64,000 nucleotides of DNA from positions 1,364,001 through 1,428,000 of the forward strand of contig QYRS01000004.1 of NCBI GenBank assembly GCA_006503535.1, given 5' to 3'. The DNA comes from Arthrinium phaeospermum (taxonomy: Eukaryota; Ascomycota; Sordariomycetes; Amphisphaeriales; Apiosporaceae). The translations under genes were made by a program, and so were the position numbers. The notes beneath the pieces were generated by a model. It saw nothing but the letters and a program-made list of their open reading frames with translations. It did not search any database and was not told the origin of the DNA. Below, piece by piece: positions 1 through 10,527 of the stretch (its first letter is position 1; the number at the start of each line of letters is the position of its first letter).

Positions 1-599
1 GACAGGACCTGGCTACTGTGAGACCATCGTAGACGTCATGCTCGGTCAACTCTAGACTGCGCGTGGTCTGATCTTGGCCGCGGGGCGTGACAGGAGTTGA
101 GGAGGTAGGTGTTCGGTATGAGGAGTTGGTGATATGTGCCTTCTTGTTGCACATGCGGCGCAGTCGGAAAACAGCCCGCGCATCAGCCTACACATGCATG
201 TAGGAGCTGCATGCATCACCATTCCCCCCTCCTCTTCCTCCACAGGTGGCTGGCAGCATTCACATTCAAATCTATTCGACGCAGTGATTGTCCACCACCT
301 TGCCTGTTCAGAATCCTATTGCAGATATGCTGCAGGACTGTCGGTCAGTGTGAAGACTGTGCGCCGTCTCCGGGGTTCGAGGCCTTGTCGAGCAAGGACG
401 GCCCGTGTCTGACCAGAAATGTCAGCACCCTGGTGCCTGGCCCTCTCGCCAGAACTCTCGCTCTCGCTCTCGAGATTGCGAAATTTGCTCTGCTCCTCTG
501 GCAATTGGACGGAACCCACCCAATCTACCGCCGCCAGCGCCAGGAACCAGCACGGTTGATGGCTTCAGCACGGCCACGGGTAGTGGTTAGGTAGTTCTT

Positions 600-607
600 T
601 GACGTCA
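600..607. promoter_or_regulatory. CRE palindrome TGACGTCA
   Basis: A perfect 8-bp cAMP-response-element palindrome, bound in fungi by ATF/CREB-type bZIP factors. No gene was recognised immediately downstream, so its role is unknown and it may be a chance match. Confidence 0.25.
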
Positions 608-2006
608 GTTGTTCGTGATGGGCGGAAGTTTTGGCCCGAATACTACGAGTGTCGAGGTCATGTTCCTTACAGCGCTAAGGAGGGTTTTGGGCTTCACACG
701 CCTTCAAACTGGTTTCGGGGCGTCGGGGCCCGCTCAGCCAAGGAAGAGGTCCGAAGAACTCAACGGCTGCTACTGGAGACGGACCATACATTCCCAACAT
801 GCGTCTACCGACGAGCCGAGGAGCCTACCCATAGGAGCCTACATACGGAGTACCTGCACGGCCAATATCTTCTCTAATCACCATGTGTCTATCTACGGAG
901 TACCAAGCTTCCACATAATCTGGAGAATGGCGTTTGCCGCTTACTGTACGGGCTTATATAACGATAGACAGCTTCTTGACTCGTTTTTCAAAAGTGTGTT
1001 TATAATGATTACATACATATACGTATCAGCAAACGAGCGTATCTAACCCTGCCGATCATTGATCGCCCATACATATCTCATATCGCCGAGTAAATTGGTC
1101 GGGGTGGCGAGCGAGTGGAGAAACTATATTTTACGAATCCAGCGAGCCAGCAGAAACAGAAATAGCCGCCCTTTTGAGCCGCCCGGCCGCCTCACGTTGC
1201 GATCGGCGTCGAGCTGAGGTTTCGCCTTGCCTCGGCGACTCGAGCGCGCCCTCAAACCCTCACTCAAACCCGCGTCTTGTTGCTCTCAGCTTGCTTCGGA
1301 GAATTAAATATGTCGTCGAGTAGGAGAAAAGGCCACTTCGGTCGTCCCTTGAATGCCATCTGCAATCTCCTTTGCTGCTGCGACATGGCCATTCCTGTGG
1401 CGTGCATGAACTCCTTGAAACCGCAAACCACTGTTTGTTCATCCATCCTCCGACCAGACTGCGAACGCTCCTGGTTCCCGACGCAAGTCATTCATTTCCT
1501 TCCGTCACCCCTGATGTAACTCGAGGAAATCGTGTTGCATTCTCGCAGCTCATCAAGATTAAGTATACATAAAACGAGCCCTACGGCCGTTCAAGCCCAC
1601 CCTTCCTGATTGCCTAGGTATATTGCGATGGTCACAATGGGCGGTCGATGGCTTTCTTTCTGGATGTGAGGGATGTTTCTCCCACGTTTGCACGCGACCG
1701 AGAGAAGCCGAGCCTCTCACCAGTCCAATTGACCAACCAATTTCTTCACTAAGAACCGAACTCGTGTTCGATTCTGGAAGGAAATCTTATTTGCCATCGC
1801 AGGCCAAGGTTTGGTGATACTCATCTACCTACTCATCTAACAGACCTAATCCCTCATCCCTCGGCCCTTGACAACAGCGGCTGCGATCCCCTGAAGCTCG
1901 GTTCGTCTCAAGAAAGCTATCACCTAAATTGACCGATTCGCACTTGTCGCACCACAGACGAACTGTCGAAATGATTCGTGCATATAGTCCTGCTAGCTGC
2001 GATGCG

Positions 2007-2040
2007 GACTGGCGCAGACTGGCGCAGACTGGCGCAGACT
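2007..2040. repeat. 10-bp tandem repeat, about 3.4 copies
   Basis: The unit GACTGGCGCA is repeated head to tail just beyond the stop codon of the cupin gene, so it would lie in that gene's 3' untranslated region. Confidence 0.85.
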
Positions 2041-2062
2041 TGCATGCAGACTCCAAATCAGC

Positions 2063-2444
2063 CTATTCCCCAATGACGTAGGTACAGCCTTCTGCGCCCA
2101 TCCAGACCTCATGCACGCGCCCAGCCTCAACATCAATTCGATCGCCGACTGAGAATGTCTTCTTCTCGGGCTGTGCATCGTTGGGGTATGTGATGGTCAG
2201 CTGGCCTTTCAGAATCAGATGCGTGGTCAGGCCGTCGTGGGAATGAGGGCTATAGTGCGCGTTGCTGAGTTCGCATCCACTGTGTCAGCCTCCGTTCAAT
2301 TCAAGACGTCGCGACAAGCGATGCTTGTAGGTAACCTGTCCGGCCATGGTGGTTTACGTACGGCCCATCGGTCCAGGTAAAGACGTGCGGGAAACCCCAC
2401 GAGCGGACCTCTTCTTCATACTCCTTGCGAGATTTGGATGGCAT
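2063..2444 (-). CDS. small single-domain cupin protein (99 aa, two exons)
   Basis: Small cytosolic cupin-fold protein of unknown substrate. Exon 1 is 2362-2444 (ATG at 2444), the intron is 2280-2361 (GTACGT donor, CACAG acceptor), and exon 2 is 2063-2279 ending TAG; the joined frame is exactly 100 codons. The protein starts MPSKSRKEYEEEV. It then shows cupin motif 1 features (NAHYSPHSHDG, with histidines typical of metal binding), the strand TTHLILKGQLTI, and motif 2 (VGDRIDVEAGRVHEV), and ends at the last strand, CTYVIGE. The size fits stand-alone fungal cupins of the RmlC-like superfamily. Each exon is too short to stand out as an ORF, and the longer frames over it are shadows. A metal-dependent dioxygenase or isomerase activity is possible but cannot be assigned. 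Confidence 0.8.
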
Positions 2445-4218
2445 TGCGGATATGCTTCACGTGGACCACGAGTATGTAGCCTGATTGATGATCTTTTCTC
2501 TTCTCTGGAGAAAAATTGTCGACGTGCAGAAGTGATGTTGACGGCGTGGCTGTAAAGCGGTTCATAGCCGGCTGCCGGCCTTGTGTCAGTGCCTCCACTA
2601 GTGACGTCTGCACAAACGGAGAATGCAACACACACACTTGCATACAAACCGTAAACTACCCAAGCAGCCTAGGCAGCTCGTAAGGGCTGGTGATGTCTTA
2701 CCATTTGGGGAGGAGCTCAGCCTCACGCCGACGGTAAACCAATCCCACCCTCTTCAAAACTATCGTCCACTCACAGCAAACCTTCACGTGGATCATTGAT
2801 CTATGTACCTGACATGGAACCGAGTTGAGTGATGTGTTGGGCTATTGCTTTTTGCTCAAGCTGATAGGGACCAACCAACACAGAAGCCACATCGAAGTCC
2901 ATCACATTGGGCGCGAGTTGAAACGGGAAAAAAGAGCTCACAAATGGCATGATAATGGGCGGAAACTCCCTGTTCAGAAGGCCGCGTATGTCGATGGGAG
3001 TTCCAATAGCCCAATGCTCTATCAAACAAGCCCGTCCGGGTATGTAGCATTGGCTGGCCCCAATTGCCAGGGGTCTTACGAGCAATGCAATCATACAAGC
3101 AATGCCAATCCACCCAGTAAACCAGTTGTTTCCTGTCGATCTTCAAACAGAAATAGCAACGCCCGTTCTCGATGCAGGTCATGAAGACGAATTGGCAGAG
3201 GGGCGCTGCAACCAAGCATTTGATACCCCCCCTTAAATCTATGCTCATCAGTGGGTTTCTGTCTGATCGCGCGATACGCACCCGCGGGCACGAGCAGACG
3301 AGGCCCTCGATGGCGAACACAGAACATGTTTGGACATGTTTATATTCCAGTTTATATTTGGGGGCCAATCGAGCTGAGCTATGTAATATTGATGGGGGAT
3401 GTAACGGTTCTGGCAGTAGCCTGCTCAGCCCCCAAACATTTCAGTGGCATCCAACATCGAAATGATGCAGTCAGCATTTGGTTCGCCTCCGCCATGGCAA
3501 CAGCAAGAACGAACTGTGTGGCTAGGCGGCAGGCAGGTAAGGCAGGCAGGCAGGCAACCCATGTGCCATGCCTCTAACATCTCACATTCCGTCCTCAGTA
3601 TTGGGCATGATGGCCGAAAGTGATAGTGACATGGACGACGAAGGAATATTGCTGTTGACTTGACACGCCCATTCCACGTCACAGCCCTATAGAACCGCCA
3701 AGGCATGGACTATCAATAAGGAACAGAGCGCAAAACGCCCAAATAGGAGTCTACGAGGGCCTGGATCCGCCGCGCTACTCCATTACCGGCCTGCAGTCAG
3801 TGCCAGGCTCACTGCTACATCCCTGTCCCTACCCTCCTACAGGTGCGCGGCGGGGCGCGGGCTGCACTCCACCACTCCTGACCCCCGGCGGCCCTGAGCT
3901 GAGCCTGTCTTACATCTCAATCTTATTATCTCGACGAGATCTGGCGAGCTCTCTTCGTGCTCTGCCACTCTTTTATTTCTGTTCCTGGTCTTGTTCATTC
4001 GTGGTTCTTGTCTCGTTCGCATCCTTCCTATACTCCCAACTGGTAGAATCCCTCCGCGATCCCGCGCCGCTCGACTCTGCAGTTGTCGCTCTATCACATA
4101 ATCCTTTACGCGTCGAATTACCAAAGATTCTTCTTTGGATTGCTCCTGAGCAAGCGCCGACCTGCAGTTTACCTAGTTGGTTGGAATTCTTGCTACTGGG
4201 CTCGAGAACCATTCCCTT
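2445..4218. other. spacer and phospholipase C promoter/leader
   Basis: Holds the divergent promoter space between the cupin gene (-) and the phospholipase C gene (+). A GGCA/GGTA simple repeat lies at about 3527-3557. From about 3900 the sequence becomes pyrimidine-rich, as in fungal 5' leaders, and no ATG occurs between about 4000 and 4219. Minus-strand frames at 2801-3368 look random. Confidence 0.5.
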
Positions 4219-6959
4219 ATGTGTCTCTCGGTATGTTTGCTCACTTGTTATGCTCAAGGCTATACCTATACTCTTGAGCCATAGTCCCCTAACGTCGCGA
4301 ACCTTTTCCAGGTATCCAAGTCCAAAACCTCCACGACCACGAACGATGCCACCGCGATGCGCCGCAAACTCAGCCTCAACCCCGCAGCCGGGGCACACAT
4401 CCAGGCACTCAAGAGAGCTGTAGACTTGACCACGTTCATTTCCCCGACCCCTATACACTTTCCCGGAGACGGCACGGCAGACGGGAGGCAGTCCATCTAC
4501 CTAAGCGCGGGGATACAAAAGCACCTGAGGAAAATTTTCGACTACCTGAGGGATAAGGACAACCAGTTATCGCGGAAGAAGTTTGAGTACTTTCTCATTC
4601 ACGAACAGGGAGAGGAGGCGCCGAAACTCGACCGCGATTCCTACAAGTTCGAACAATTCTTGGAAGAATGGTGGATGCGCTTCGGTCTGGAGGCGGAAAG
4701 GCCGAGTCCGCTCTCAGAGAAGGATCTGACTAAGCCCCTCAGCAATTACTTCATTAGCAGCAGCCACAATACCTACTTGTCCGGGAACCAGCTGGCCGGG
4801 AAGAGCAGCGCGGATGCGTATAAGAGAGTCCTCCGACGGGGCTGCCGGTGCATAGAAATCGATGTCTGGAACGGAGACTCGCCAAGCTCGACTCCTGATT
4901 TAGTGTCGCGATCCCGATCGAAGCCGGAACATGCCCGGCATCTCTCCGGAAGCAGTTGGCACAGCGCCGCGGCGACTTGGAAGGACGCGATCGAGGAGAA
5001 AATCGAGCAGACGAGCAAAGCTTTGCTGGGCGAGAAGAAGCCTCGGAGCCGCACCCCCAGCTTCATGAGCCAAGATGCGCCTTCTGCCTTTGGGAAAGAC
5101 AGCACAAACGACAGCGGACGATTTAGCATCAAAGATAGCTCGTCGTCCTTGGACCCATCGGTGCTCGCGGAACAGCTGGAGAGGACTACATCGAGGCAGT
5201 CGTTCAAGACTACGGAGCCCATCGTCATGCACGGTTATACCCTCACGAGGCCGGTCGGGTTCAGGGAAGTCTGCAAAGCAGTCCGCGAGACCGCCTTTGA
5301 GACGTCGAATCTGCCCATCATCGTTAGTCTTGAAGTGCATGCGGAACTGGAACAGCAGGATCTCATGGTACAGATCATGAAGGAAGAATGGGCCGGGGTA
5401 CTGGTTGAGCAGCCGTTCGAGGATTGCCCCCAGGATAAAATGCCGAGGCTCGACCAGCTGCTCAACAAGATTCTGGTCAAGGTCAAGAAGCCACCCAGGC
5501 CCGACGCGCCTGCTCCAATGGCTACTCTGGCCCCTGTCGCGACCATCGACGATGACGGGTCGTGCTCCGAGGACGAGCGAGGCAGCTCCTCGAGTATCAA
5601 GAAAGCAAAGGTGCTCATTGGAGAGCCGCTGGGTGCCTTGGGCATATACACCCATAGCGAGCACTTCAAGAGCTTCGAATCGGCGGCGGCCAAGATCCCC
5701 TCCCACATCTTCTCGGTAAGCGAGTCGAGGATATTGGAGCTTCACCAGACAAAGACCCAGGAACTCTTCACGCACAACATGAACTACTTTATGCGGGCTT
5801 TTCCCAAGGGCCTGCGGTTCGACTCCTCGAACCTGGACCCGTCGCTGTTCTGGCGCAAGGGGGTGCAGATGGTGGCACTGAACTGGCAGTCCACCGACGA
5901 GGCAATGATGCTCAACGACGCCATGTTCTCGGGCGAACACGGATGGGTGTTGAAGCCTCCCGGGTACCGCAGCGACGACCTGTCGACCTCGCAGGCTGAC
6001 GCCATCCCTCACCGGACGCTTATGCTGCGCATCACGGTCCTCGCGGGCCAGCATATCCCGTTGCCCGAGGGTGCCGGCAGCGCTAACGGCAATACGAGGT
6101 CGTTCCGCCCCTTTGTCAAGTGCGAATTGCACGTCGAGAAGCCCGAGGAGCGGTCCAGTGCTTCGATTATCGACGGGAACGGCCGAACGCTCGACGACTT
6201 CAAGCAGAAGACGGTAGCCGGCAAGACTGATCACCCCGACTTCGGCAGCACCAAGAACTTGCTCGAGTTCATTGGCGTTCCGAAGGTGGTAGAACAGCTC
6301 AGCTTCGTAAGGTAAGAAGAAGAATCGCCTCTTTCTCTCTCTCGGGATGACAATCCTTGTTTCCCTTCCTTCCAACTCGAACCACTTCTTCCCTCTGGCC
6401 CAATCCATGTGGCCTCATCTGTTACGCTGCACTGCATTTCATCCGAACCGTCGGGACTTGACTTGGGCCAATAGCCAATAAAGCGTGTGCGACTTGCTCT
6501 CAAGCGAGAAAAGCGGTCGCGCTGGCATACGCAGCGGCCCGTCCAGCAGCAGCGGATGCACCATCGCACATGCAGATATTTACGCTGCCTGTCAACCAAG
6601 GAGTGAGGCATATACTCGTGCATGCGTGCGATGACCACCACGGGCTGTCACCGTGCTGCTGTGCAACGGCTCCGTTGCAGTGGAACCGTCTTCTTCTTCT
6701 CCTTCCTCTTCCTTTGAGACCCAACCGGGGGATACACTTGGGCAGCTTTTTGCTAACATGAGTTTTTTTTCTTCCGCTTAGGTTCAAAATCGAGGACGGC
6801 GCTTCGCGGATCCCCATCCATCGCGATCCCTTTGCCTGCTGGGCCTGCATCCGTCTAGACCGGTTGCGGACCGGCTATCGCTTCATCCACCTCAAGGACC
6901 CGAAAGGTAACCCGACCAAGGGCGTCTTATTAGTTCGGGTCGACAAGGTGTTATCATGA
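4219..6959 (+). CDS. phosphoinositide-specific phospholipase C, delta type
   Basis: Cleaves phosphatidylinositol 4,5-bisphosphate to IP3 and diacylglycerol at membranes in calcium signalling. Preferred model: 4219-4230, 4312-6311, 6782-6959 (729 aa). An unspliced start at ATG 4357 would give 710 aa. I prefer 4219 because it is the first ATG of the leader, the intron 4231-4311 has GTATGT, CTAAC and CAG signals, and the frame stays open. The second intron (6312-6781, 470 bp) is long for this genome but has GTAAGA and GCTAACAT signals and restores the C2 domain. Order: EF-hand-like region (about 75-145), X box with the catalytic histidine in SSSHNTYLSG (about 155) and the second histidine in MHGYTLT, Y box with NWQSTDEAM (about 522), C2 domain (about 574-729). 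No PH domain is visible. A Ser-rich insertion of roughly 110-120 residues splits the X box after CIEIDVWNG. Confidence 0.93.
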
Positions 6960-9900
6960 GGGGGAAAAAAGACCCCTCGGCTACCCTGGATTACCGCTAG
7001 GGGGAAGACGGATACCGTCATCCCTGTCGTCGGGACCCGGTTGCTGCACAAGCGAAGTGGGCAGCGGCGATGCTACCTGTACCTCTGTATTCCGAAGCTG
7101 ATCGGGTCGTATTCGCTTCTTTGTTGCCGCCGCCGCTGCTACTGCCGCTTCTGCTTGCTCATTTGTTTTTATGTTGGGAGGGGAAATATAGCTCCCCTTC
7201 GTGTGCTTCTTACATTTTGGGAGTTTGGATCGGGCATTGTGAGGTACAGAGAAGGGGGAACGGATACCTACCTGTACGGCGTACGGCGTGAAATTATAGG
7301 GTCCTATGTGCATATTTCTGGCCTGTCTATGAGTTGGTTGAGGCATATTGTTGTTCAAGAATCTAGAACTTTGCCGTCGGATTTGGCACGTGGAGGGGGC
7401 CCGTCAGCTTCTTCGTTCCTTCCTCTTTGGGGAAATTCGTCGAAGCCAGACCGGTTATAGAATAGGAAGGAAACCCCAGAGAGGGAAAGCCAAGAGGGAG
7501 AATCCCCAATGCAGAAATTTGAATAGGATAGGCGGGGTGAAGACCGACGACGTCCACACCATGTATTGATGTGTTTGAGTAGAATGAGATACCCGTTACT
7601 GGTTAAGATTTCCAAGTTAAGAAATGGTGTCCCGCTGTTGGCTGATCTCAAGTACACGTGCATCCCATCCAGTTTCAATAAGCAAATCTTCTTTCTATAC
7701 GGAGTACATGACAAGTATATACCATCTCCCCTCCCCGCCTTCTCTTCCTCCCTTGGGGTCAACAAGAGCCGGCAGCTAGCTAGCTACATACATAGATAGT
7801 ATACTTTTCGCAAAGAAGACTAGAAAGGGCTAGGCGCCAAGACGCAGCGCAGTTCGTACAGGTCCAAGAATGTGGATATGGTTGTGGTTCCTCCTCCTTC
7901 CTCCCTTGCTCCTACCTACATCAATGTTTCCGGCGGGCCGCAAAATATGGGAATGCAGCGTTACTTTTTACTTACATGCCGTTCGCCTTCACGTCAAACC
8001 TGGAGAAATACTCCATGCTCAAGGAGGGTTTTTCATTTTGAGACACGAAAGCCGAACCCGCCGATGCAAGCTGTTGCTGCTTGTCAGACGGCTCATCCCG
8101 GCGCAAACATGGGGGACGCAGTCAGCAGTAAGCAGGCTGAGAGGGAGGGGCCCTCCCGACCAGGGTGTAGGTGGGTTATGTCTGTTTTGTTGCAGAATTA
8201 TTCCGTAAGCTTCTTGGTGGTTACATACATCCCTTTCTCGGAGTACATCTACGAAGCTGGGTTAGCGTGGTAGGTATATTGGTGGTCTTCTTTTTTCATA
8301 CCCCTTCTTTTTCCCCTTCTCTTCGTTGTGGAAACCGGGGTGGTGACATCGCTTCCGGGAAAGAGATACAGACTCGCGTTCTGAGAAAGCAGGGTCTGTG
8401 TAGTCCATAGTGTCTGTCTGTTTAGAAAGGCGCGGTGTGAAAACCATCTGCTGCATGCCCGCCGACGTACCTGCCCGTCCCCCTTCTCTTCCTGCTCAGG
8501 GCGGCGCCGGAACCAAGGACGAACATGGCATGATCGAATAGCTGAACGGGAAAAGACATCCTGGTAGCCAGGTCTCTGCAGGTAGAGAATTGAGGAGGAT
8601 GAACCGAAACGGAAACAGCGCGACCACCCCGGAGGAATTTCTGAGGGGACACAGCGGGCGGGAAACTAGGAGGACTTGTGCGCCGGCGGAGAAAAGAAAT
8701 AAGCTGCTTATTTCATGGCAGGGCTACACAAGGGAGGCAGAGCGACTTCCGGCAGGCTCCTTCTGCAGTAGCACTGACAAAGGGGTTCCACGACACGAGG
8801 ACCTGTCAAATCTATGCCTGGCAGCAAGCAGCAGGAGTCGTCGATCCTTGGAAATGAACACAAGGGGGGGAAGGGGACGGACGGACAGAAGATGCCTCGT
8901 ACGCGTCCAGTTCCTCTCTCACATACACTCACACTCTCTCTCTTTCTCTGCCTACGCCCCTCTCCTCTTCATGGGCGCGGGTCTCTGCTATCTCTGGCCG
9001 GCCAGTCGGCTGGAACCACGAAGGATCTCGATAATGGCGATCAATACAGGTATGATTTGCATTGTTAGTGCGGATGTGGTGCGTAGCCGCTCATTGCGAA
9101 AACCACATGCAAGTACACCGACGTGACATTAGGTCTCTTATTAGTTTATCTCTGGTGGCAGGCTGTGAAAGTGAGCAAGCAATGTTGTTTTTGTTTTGCT
9201 TTTTCTCTCACACCCCCTCATCTTTAGCACAATGTATTGCGTCGGCTACGTATCCCAGCACCCTGCCAGCCCAGCTGACAGACGCCACAACCCGAGGGAG
9301 CGTATCGGTGAATTTAGCCCATGGGCGGTGCGTGTATCCAGATACGACATGTCTGTGTGCGTAGGACATGGCGTGGTATACGGACGGGCGACAGCCGGGA
9401 AAGCAGCGGTGGGAAACGACGCCAAGAACCATTCTTTCTTTCTCTTCTGCTTAGAGCCCGTGCCATATTCACAATGCAGGTTGTAATCGCCATTAGAGCA
9501 AAGCAGGAATCGTAAGAGCCGGCTAGCTATAATGATATCGAGCAAGTCAGCCACGCGCAGTGTGGGGGAACAAGACCTACCACATACTACTACTTGTTGG
9601 CGTAAGCACGGCACGGTTCGGCCGGGAGGGAGAAAGACCCTGGGCGCATCAGGAATCCTCAAGAGGACGAAGAGAAAGAGAAGCTGGCTGACGCACAGAT
9701 AGCACATGAGTGGGTTGTTAAGCATGCCGATGGTAGCTTGCATATGCAACATGCGATGCGGTGTCACTGAACACGGGTAGGTGTCGGTGTGTTACTCACG
9801 ACATTCTGGCAGGCAGCCAACGGCTTTGTCTAATACAACTTCCACGAGCCGCTGCACGAGTCTGACTCGAGGGAGCAAGTACGTCAAATAAGCTCTCGGG

Positions 9901-10492
9901 GCAACGCAAGATGCAGCATAGCCGGAGACTGAGACACATGGAAGTAGACCCGGTAGGCTAAGTACTGTACATACTTGACCTCCCCCGTCGTCAAGCTTCT
10001 AGACTGTGGGCTTGGGGCTCGCATCCTCCTTCTGTGACGTCGACGCAATCCTATTGTCCTCGTCGGATAAGCTAGCTGGCTGGCTGGCTGTCAGTCAGTC
10101 TTTTGCCAGGCAAACCCCCCAAAAGCGACAGATCAGAAAACAACACATCATATTCCAATCTCCGAACAAGACACATAAACCGAAACGTGAGTGACATGAA
10201 GAAAAAAAAAGGCTCGGGATTGTGCCTATGGCCCGGCGCGCCGGCGTGGCACCCTTTCGCGCAGATCATCCATATTCCATACCAGGATATCCGGTTTTTT
10301 CTTCTGCTTTTCGCTCACAAACACACACCATACGCACACTCAATATACGTCGGGAGACAGAGAGAATGCTTGTTCGTCCCAGCAACTTGGGCCTGTCAAA
10401 TCTGCACGCAACCTGTTGTTCCCTGCATGCCAAGAAGCAACCTTGGGTGTGAGGCCGGTGTGGCTGTCGAAACCCGAGCTGCATCGGCGGGA

Positions 10493-10495
<3 letters not shown>

Positions 10496-10523
<28 letters not shown>
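10496..10523. repeat. (GA)n microsatellite
   Basis: About 14 uninterrupted GA units inside the gene desert. Confidence 0.95.

Positions 10524-10527
<4 letters not shown>

Larger units (their letters stand above)
1..2062. other. left-edge spacer, no gene recognised
   Basis: No reading frame here looks like a known protein and no multi-exon model could be built. Visible elements are two exact copies of TACGGAGTAC (844-853 and 894-903), a perfect CRE palindrome TGACGTCA at 600-607, and a 10-bp tandem repeat at the right end. The stretch 1-130 could belong to a gene outside the window, but nothing supports this. Confidence 0.5.

Noticed and set aside
372..382. tRNA B-box-like word GGTTCGAGGCC
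   Set aside because: The flanking bases cannot form a T-arm stem and no A box or acceptor stem is present.
2856..3368. 170-codon minus-strand frame near the cupin gene
   Set aside because: Cys/Trp-rich random composition and no family resemblance.
3800..4423. 207-codon frame overlapping the phospholipase C leader
   Set aside because: Ser/Leu/Pro-rich translation of a pyrimidine-rich 5' leader, and it starts far upstream of the conserved region in another frame.
4900..6408. 502-codon minus-strand frame
   Set aside because: It lies opposite the phospholipase C exon; Arg/Leu-rich composition is a shadow of the GC-rich coding strand.
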